Both the position numbers and the translations under genes were made by a program. The notes below the pieces were generated by a model. That model saw nothing but the letters and a program-made list of their open reading frames with translations. It had not been told where the DNA came from and ran no database searches. Positions 26,560-32,373 of a stretch of 32,373 bases of DNA are shown one piece after another (positions within the stretch are counted from its first letter, which is position 1; each line of letters begins with the position of its first letter). Source of the stretch: Candidatus Iainarchaeum sp. (GTDB lineage: Archaea; Iainarchaeota; Iainarchaeia; Iainarchaeales; JAAZKV01). Location: assembly GCA_028701835.1 (NCBI GenBank), contig JAQVQA010000006.1:1-32373 (forward strand), given 5' to 3'.

Positions 26560-27168
26560 TTAAGCCAAAGTGGATTCTATTCCAATAACCCCTTTTGAAG
26601 ATATTAATTCAAAACCTTCTCCATCAAAATCAAATTCAATTAAAGCACATTCCTCAACTTCACCAACTTCAAAACCAATTAACTCCCTAAAAATCACTTC
26701 AATTACACACGCGTGAAGAATAAATCCAATGCAGTTAGTTTTATTCTCAAACTCATTTTTTATAATTGAATTAAAAGAATCCGTGATTCTCTTAGCAAAA
26801 TCAAAGTAATTCTCTGATCCACTTACATTATGATAAGGTTTGTTTGATTCATAATCCTCTACTTCATCCAAAAATTTTTCCCTCGCCTCTTTGTGACTCA
26901 AACCCAAAAAAACTCCAAAATCATTCCTCCCCCTAAAATCACTCACACTATGAAGCTCTAGAGGAATTAATTTTTTTATAATCAACCCAGTTTCAAGTGC
27001 ACTTTGAAAAGAACTAGTAAATAATTTTGATAAATTCTTTTTCTTTAACTCGACTCCAAGTTCATGAGCCCTAATCATTCCTTCGTTTGAAAGAGATTCA
27101 TCCCCGACAGAATATTTTTTTAAATTACTATCCATGAAGTTAGGCGAATTAATTAAAACAATCTTCAT
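26560..27168 (-). CDS. Histidine phosphatase superfamily-like protein with altered active site
   Basis: Layout MKIVLINSPN...DESLSNEGMIRAHELG...LFTSSFQSALETGLII...GFILHACVIEVIFREL; N-terminal RHG motif absent. Confidence 0.68.
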   Translation of the reverse strand: MKIVLINSPNFMDSNLKKYSVGDESLSNEGMIRAHELGVELKKKNLSKLFTSSFQSALETGLIIKKLIPLELHSVSDFRGRNDFGVFLGLSHKEAREKFLDEVEDYESNKPYHNVSGSENYFDFAKRITDSFNSIIKNEFENKTNCIGFILHACVIEVIFRELIGFEVGEVEECALIEFDFDGEGFELISSKGVIGIESTLA

Positions 27169-27239
27169 AAAAAAAAACCTTTTATAAAATAAATTAAAAT
27201 CACAATCTTTTTAAACACAAAAATCCTCTTTAATACACT

Positions 27240-29651
27240 ATGCCTATGAAAAATATTCTCTGGTTCAAAGAAATTAATATGCAAAACGTTGCAGAAGCCG
27301 GTGGAAAAGGAGCATCTTTGGGAGAAATGGAACAAAAAGGTTTTCCTGTTCCAACAGGATTTGTTGTTACAAGCGAAGCTTACTTTAATTTCATGAAAGA
27401 AACTAAAATACAAGACAAAATAGTCAAGATGATTGATAGTATTGATGTAGAGAATACTCAACAACTTGAAGAAACAACTGCAAGAGTAAGAAGAATAATT
27501 GAGAATACTCCAATAATTCCAAAAATCAAGGCAGAGATTACAAACAACTACAAACTCCTCTCTATAAATGATGATGCTCTTGTTGCGGTTAGAAGCAGTG
27601 CAACTGCAGAAGACTTACCCGAAGCATCATTTGCAGGACAACAAGAAACTTATTTGAATATTCAAGGTAGTGAAGAAGTTGCTGTTGCAGTTCAAAGATG
27701 CTGGGCATCCCTCTTCACAGCAAGAGCAGTTTATTACAGAAAAAAACAAGGATTTGAAACTGGAAAAGTCGGACTTTGCGCAGTAGTACAAAAAATGATT
27801 GAAAGCGAAGTTAGTGGAATAATGTTCACTGCAGATCCAACTGGAGATGAGAACAAAATAATAATAGAAGCAGGATTTGGACTCGGCGAAACAATTGTCT
27901 CAGGAAGCGTTACACCTGATAATTACGTTGTTGATAAAACAACAATGCAACTCACAAGCAAAAAAATACTAAAACAAGAATGGATGTTAGTGAAAGAAGG
28001 CAAGAATAATATTAAAGTAAATCTTGGTAGAGGAAAAGCAGACGTACAAAAAATGAGTGATGAAAAAATTGTTGAACTTGCAAAAATAGGAAAAGAAATA
28101 GAAGAACACTACAAAAAACCAATGGATATAGAGTGGGCTATGGAAAATAATGTTTTGTACATTGTACAAGCAAGACCAATAACTACTCTAAAAACTAAAA
28201 CAAAAGGTGAGGAAATAATAACTGACGCGACCCCCCTACTTGAAGGGCTACCCGCAGCACCAGGAGTAATAACAGGAATAGTAAGAATTGTTCCAGAAAT
28301 AGATGATATTCAAAGAGTAGAAAAAGGAGATATTCTAGTAACAAAAATGACTTCCCCTTCATGGGTCCCAGTAATGAAAAAAGCAAGCGGAATAATTACT
28401 AACGAAGGAGGAGTTACCTGCCATGCCGCAATCGTTTCAAGAGAACTTCAAATCCCTTGCGTAGTTGGAACCTCAAATGCTACAAAAATTCTAAAAGACG
28501 GGCAAGAAGTTACTATTGATGGTTTTAGTGGAAAAATTTATTCAGGCAAAATAAGCATAGACCACAAAAAAGAAGATATTAAAGTTCTTCACGAAGAAGA
28601 GATTGATAAAATAGAGGAAGGGTTAAGAGAAAAAATTAAAGAGAATGAATCAAAACCAACTATAATAAAAAAAATGATTACAATAGAAACTGATTACGGC
28701 GGAATAAAGTACAAAACCATGTCAAAAGAACAAAAAGAAAAAGAAGAGAAAGAATTAATTGAATTACTAAAAGACTTATCAATTAAAGTAAAAGTTAACG
28801 TAGCACTACCCGACGCAGCAGAAAGTGCTAGCGCAACTAAAGCAGACGGAGTAGGACTCCTAAGAGCAGAGCACATGATTACTTCAAGTGGAATACACCC
28901 TGCAGAGTACATTAGACAAAACAAGGATGTTGAATTAAAAGATAATGTAAAAAAAGGAATTAGAGTAGTTGCTGAAAAATTCTCTGGCCCGGTTTGGTTT
29001 AGAACATTTGATGCGAGAAGCGATGAGTACAAAGAACTAATTGGAGGAGAAAAAGAACCAAAAGAAGAAAACCCAATGATTGGATGGCACGGAATTAGAA
29101 GAGACTTGGATGAGGACCGAATGCTAAAAACTCAACTAGTTGCAATAAAAGAATTATACAAAGAAGGAATAAAAAATGTTGGAGTAATGCTCCCCTTTCT
29201 AATTAGTCTTGAAGAACTAATGGGTGCAAAAAAAATTATGAGAGAAGTTGGACTACCAAGCGAAGTTGAAATAGGAGTAATGATTGAAACACCCGCATCA
29301 GTTTGGATAATAGACGAACTAATTCCACACATTAACTTCGTTTCGTTTGGAACAAACGATTTGACTCAACTAACACTAGGAATTGATAGAAATAATGAGA
29401 GAGTACAAAAAAGCTTTTCCGAACTACACCCCGCAATTTTAAGACAATTAGAATATGTAATAAAAAAATGCAAAGTGGCAGGAGTAACTACAAGTATATG
29501 CGGACAAGCTGCCTCAAATCCAGATATGGTTAAAAAATTAATTTGGTACGGAATAGACTCCGTATCAGCAAACATTGATGCAGTTGAAGAGATTAGAAAA
29601 ATAGTAATAATAGAAGAAAAGAAAAAAATACTTGAGATGTACAAGAAATAG
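27240..29651 (+). CDS. ppsA: Phosphoenolpyruvate synthase
   Basis: AGGKGASLGEMEQKGFPVPTGFVVT, GGVTCHAAIVSREL, SFGTNDLTQLTLGIDRN. Confidence 0.96.
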   Translation: MPMKNILWFKEINMQNVAEAGGKGASLGEMEQKGFPVPTGFVVTSEAYFNFMKETKIQDKIVKMIDSIDVENTQQLEETTARVRRIIENTPIIPKIKAEITNNYKLLSINDDALVAVRSSATAEDLPEASFAGQQETYLNIQGSEEVAVAVQRCWASLFTARAVYYRKKQGFETGKVGLCAVVQKMIESEVSGIMFTADPTGDENKIIIEAGFGLGETIVSGSVTPDNYVVDKTTMQLTSKKILKQEWMLVKEGKNNIKVNLGRGKADVQKMSDEKIVELAKIGKEIEEHYKKPMDIEWAMENNVLYIVQARPITTLKTKTKGEEIITDATPLLEGLPAAPGVITGIVRIVPEIDDIQRVEKGDILVTKMTSPSWVPVMKKASGIITNEGGVTCHAAIVSRELQIPCVVGTSNATKILKDGQEVTIDGFSGKIYSGKISIDHKKEDIKVLHEEEIDKIEEGLREKIKENESKPTIIKKMITIETDYGGIKYKTMSKEQKEKEEKELIELLKDLSIKVKVNVALPDAAESASATKADGVGLLRAEHMITSSGIHPAEYIRQNKDVELKDNVKKGIRVVAEKFSGPVWFRTFDARSDEYKELIGGEKEPKEENPMIGWHGIRRDLDEDRMLKTQLVAIKELYKEGIKNVGVMLPFLISLEELMGAKKIMREVGLPSEVEIGVMIETPASVWIIDELIPHINFVSFGTNDLTQLTLGIDRNNERVQKSFSELHPAILRQLEYVIKKCKVAGVTTSICGQAASNPDMVKKLIWYGIDSVSANIDAVEEIRKIVIIEEKKKILEMYKK

Positions 29652-29706
29652 AAACACTTAAAAAAAAACCAACTAATTTAAACCCTTTTTATTAATTAGT
29701 TAATTT

Positions 29707-30693
29707 ATGCTACAACTAGATTTAACTAACTCAATCAAATCCATTAAAAAGATTAAAGCTAAGAACATTCTCTTACAAATCCCAGAAGGACTAAAAACTA
29801 AAGTTGAGGGAATAATTAACGAACTAAAAGAAAATGGACTAAATGTAATAACTTCAATGGATCCCTGTTATGGAGCATGCGATATTAAACAAAGCGAAGC
29901 AAAGCAAATGAATTGCGATGCAATACTACACTTAGGACACACAAAATTTGTTGAAAAAAGTTCAATCCCAATAGTTTACGTTCCACTAAAATATGATTTA
30001 GGAGATAGGTTTGAGAGAATTACAAAAATAATTATTGAATATTTAAAAGACGAAGAAATTAGTGAAGTAGGATTAACTACTACTGCACAATTCTTAGGAT
30101 ATTTACCAGAACTTAAAAAAGAACTTGTTGGCGAAAAAATTAAATGCATTATTGGAAAAGGAAAAAGAGTAGAAGACGGGCAAGTCTTGGGTTGTAATTA
30201 TTCAAGCGCACAAATAAAAGCTCAAACTATTATTTACTTAGGAGATGGATTATTCCACCCCCTAGGAATTCATTTCTCAACTCAAAAAAATGTGATAATT
30301 GCAAACCCCTTAATTCTCGAAATAAATACTTTAAATGAAGAAAAAGACAAATTCATTAGACAAAGAATTTTACTAATTGAACAAGCAAAAAACGCTAAAG
30401 AATACGCAATACTAGTTACTACAAAAGAAGGACAAAACAGAATCACCAAAGCTTTGAAAATAAAAAAAGATTTAGAGAAAGCAGGAAAGAAAGCAAAAAT
30501 ATACTCAATGGATTTTATTTCACAAGAATCACTCCTTGGAATTAACGCAGAGGCATTCATTAATACTGCTTGCCCAAGAATCTCAATTGATGATTACTTT
30601 AATTACAAAAAACCCATAATAAATTACACTGAAGTTGATTACATGCTCAAAAAGAAAAGTTATGATAAATTTAATTTAGCGATTGTTTACTGA
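29707..30693 (+). CDS. dph2: Diphthamide biosynthesis enzyme Dph2
   Basis: MDPCYGACDI, LGCNYSSA, NTACPRISIDDY cysteine motifs. Confidence 0.93.
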   Translation: MLQLDLTNSIKSIKKIKAKNILLQIPEGLKTKVEGIINELKENGLNVITSMDPCYGACDIKQSEAKQMNCDAILHLGHTKFVEKSSIPIVYVPLKYDLGDRFERITKIIIEYLKDEEISEVGLTTTAQFLGYLPELKKELVGEKIKCIIGKGKRVEDGQVLGCNYSSAQIKAQTIIYLGDGLFHPLGIHFSTQKNVIIANPLILEINTLNEEKDKFIRQRILLIEQAKNAKEYAILVTTKEGQNRITKALKIKKDLEKAGKKAKIYSMDFISQESLLGINAEAFINTACPRISIDDYFNYKKPIINYTEVDYMLKKKSYDKFNLAIVY

Positions 30694-30713
30694 ATAAAAA
30701 TAAGCACAAGTAA

Positions 30714-31064
30714 TTAACTTCTTTTATAACCAAATTTTCTCTCATAATCCTTGTGGGTTATCCACTCCAACAAAACAGAAACTATTTCAATGCTATTTCC
30801 TCTTATAGTATACAACAATCTCCACCCGTTAGGCAAATCATATTTCCACAAGTTTTTAATATTATATTTTTGAATATATTCTTTAGGCCATAATTTTGAT
30901 GGAACTCTAAGTCCTGCTTGCTCATTTTTTTCTAAATCATCCATCGCCCTATTAAGATAATTAGCTAACTCAATATCTTCATTTTTACCACTTTTTAATT
31001 TATTAAAAGACTCTTTTAATTCCGATTCAATAAAACCAATTTTTTTTAAACGCTCACAGCTCAT
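30714..31064 (-). CDS. RelE/ParE-superfamily-like toxin
   Basis: VPSKLWPKEYIQKYNIKNLWKYDLPNGWRLLYTIRGNSIEIVSVLLEWITHKDYERKFGYK. Confidence 0.7.
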   Translation of the reverse strand: MSCERLKKIGFIESELKESFNKLKSGKNEDIELANYLNRAMDDLEKNEQAGLRVPSKLWPKEYIQKYNIKNLWKYDLPNGWRLLYTIRGNSIEIVSVLLEWITHKDYERKFGYKRS

Positions 31065-31360
31065 CTCCCAATCAACCCCTTACCTTTCAATTCTTCAATC
31101 AATAAAGGATCCCAAATCCAAACAATTTCTTTATTATTTGTAATAAGAATTTTTCCCGAATATTCCAAATAATCAAGGGTAGTCATAAAAGTTTGCCACA
31201 TTACTTTCTTTGGAAGCGACAACCAAATTTGTCTTACAGTTTTATCGCCTTTAGAATTTTCAATTGCTTCTTCAATCATTAAAACAGTATCAAGAGTAGG
31301 ATAACGAAGAACCTCAGATTTAAATTCAAACTTAGAATACATAGAAAACATGTATATCAA
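31061..31360 (-). CDS. Putative winged-helix antitoxin (probable start 31351 or 31342)
   Basis: ATGA overlap with the RelE-like gene; helix pattern KVMWQTFMTTLDYLEYSGKILITNNKEIVWIWDP. Confidence 0.6.
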   Translation of the reverse strand: MIYMFSMYSKFEFKSEVLRYPTLDTVLMIEEAIENSKGDKTVRQIWLSLPKKVMWQTFMTTLDYLEYSGKILITNNKEIVWIWDPLLIEELKGKGLIGR

Positions 31361-31368
31361 ATGATATA
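31353..31368. promoter_or_regulatory. Palindromic operator candidate of the toxin-antitoxin operon
   Basis: TATATCA-aa-TGATATA, perfect 7-bp half sites next to a TATA-like tttatatatc on the minus strand. Confidence 0.55.
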
Positions 31369-31466
31369 TAAACCTTTTCTTTAAATAAACTCTTTAAAAA
31401 ACAAAACTAAACAACATATTTTCGTTAAAAAATAATTGAAAAATAATAAAAAAAAATTAAACAAAA

Positions 31467-32342
31467 TTACTCTTCCACTTCTTCATTATTCAACGGATTT
31501 GGATTTGATTCTGTTCTAACAATTGTTCCTCTAAATTCATTTCCTCTTACACAATTCTTAAAATTATTCAAATCCTCCCCACTAACAAAAAAAGATTTAA
31601 TTTTACTTCTATTAATTATTGCAGCAGCGTGAGCATCAACAAAAGTATGAGCTCCAGGTTTTGAAGCCTGTGCTTTCAATAGAGAAACCATTTTCACATG
31701 AGTTAGTTCTTTATACATCTTAGCATTAGGTTCTTTATTTGGATCTGCACTGTAAATCCCATCAACGTTACTAAGATTAATAAATTCAGCATTCATCATT
31801 TCTGCAATTATGGCAGCAACTGAATCAGTAGTTTGGCCAGGAGTAGTACCCCCATAAACAGGGGTTTTACCTAAAAGTAAGACATTATCTGCTTGTTTTG
31901 GGTCAATAAGCACCTCTTTCCAAGCATTATCAATAATATGAGTAAATAATAGAGCATTTGCTCTTGTAATTTGAATAGCTACCTCATCCAAGTCAAAGTT
32001 ATTTGCCCCAAGGGCTTTTGCTCCTGCTTGATATGCTCTTGCAATCCTACCCCCGCCCACAACTATTACAAATTCAAATCCTTCCCTCTTCAACTCATTA
32101 ATTGCTTCACAAAACTTAGCAATCTTGGGTGCCCTTAATTTGTCACTAAAAAAAACACTACCACCCACACTTAAAACAAACGTTCTATTCTTTGGAGCAT
32201 AACTTGAGTTAGACGAATAAGAATTTGAATTAGGAGAATACTCCCCCTCACCCAAACTTGATTCTTGAGAACTACTCTTGGAATCACTCTTTGGAGTACC
32301 ATCAAACTTTTCAAACAAATCAAACATCAAAACCCTCTCCAT
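31467..32342 (-). CDS. pyrH: UMP kinase with Ser/Asn-rich N-terminal extension
   Basis: FVLSVGGSVFFSDKLRAPKI, VVGGGRIARAYQAGAKALGA, NLSNVDGIYSADPNKEPNAKMYKELT. Confidence 0.93.
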   Translation of the reverse strand: MERVLMFDLFEKFDGTPKSDSKSSSQESSLGEGEYSPNSNSYSSNSSYAPKNRTFVLSVGGSVFFSDKLRAPKIAKFCEAINELKREGFEFVIVVGGGRIARAYQAGAKALGANNFDLDEVAIQITRANALLFTHIIDNAWKEVLIDPKQADNVLLLGKTPVYGGTTPGQTTDSVAAIIAEMMNAEFINLSNVDGIYSADPNKEPNAKMYKELTHVKMVSLLKAQASKPGAHTFVDAHAAAIINRSKIKSFFVSGEDLNNFKNCVRGNEFRGTIVRTESNPNPLNNEEVEE

Positions 32343-32373
32343 TGCATCGAGCCTGCGAAGATGCTATTTTCGC

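Noticed and set aside
27165-27464. 99-aa minus-strand ORF overlapping ppsA start
   Set aside because: Overlaps the conserved PEP synthase N-terminus and has an unconvincing composition.

Overview
AT-rich archaeal chromosomal window, plausibly from a DPANN-type genome (lineage is inference). It is mostly informational and housekeeping genes: L15e, L10e/uL16, aIF5A, aIF2-beta, aIF1A, DUF424, RIO1 kinase, PNO1-like KH protein, Top6B/Top6A, Mre11-like nuclease, MCM, PEP synthase, Dph2, UMP kinase, tRNA-Gly(CCC) and tRNA-Cys(GCA). Main second-look items: (1) a ~250 nt array of stem-loop repeats with paired substitutions that runs directly into tRNA-Cys; (2) a ~140 nt homologous intergenic element upstream of both PP-loop tRNA-sulfuration genes (Ncs6/TtuA-like and ThiI catalytic half); (3) ThiI split into a stand-alone PP-loop protein and a distant THUMP protein whose PP-loop looks degenerate; (4) a co-directional NYN / DUF2226 / Roadblock-LC7 / MinD / LSm / coiled-coil cluster; (5) a LAGLIDADG intein inside the MCM Walker A motif; (6) a hairpin-rich 300 nt gap upstream of mcm; (7) a wHTH + RelE-like toxin-antitoxin pair with a promoter palindrome; (8) a 52-bp tandem repeat at the left edge. 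No database search or folding program was run. Family calls are from motif recognition and hairpins were paired by eye.
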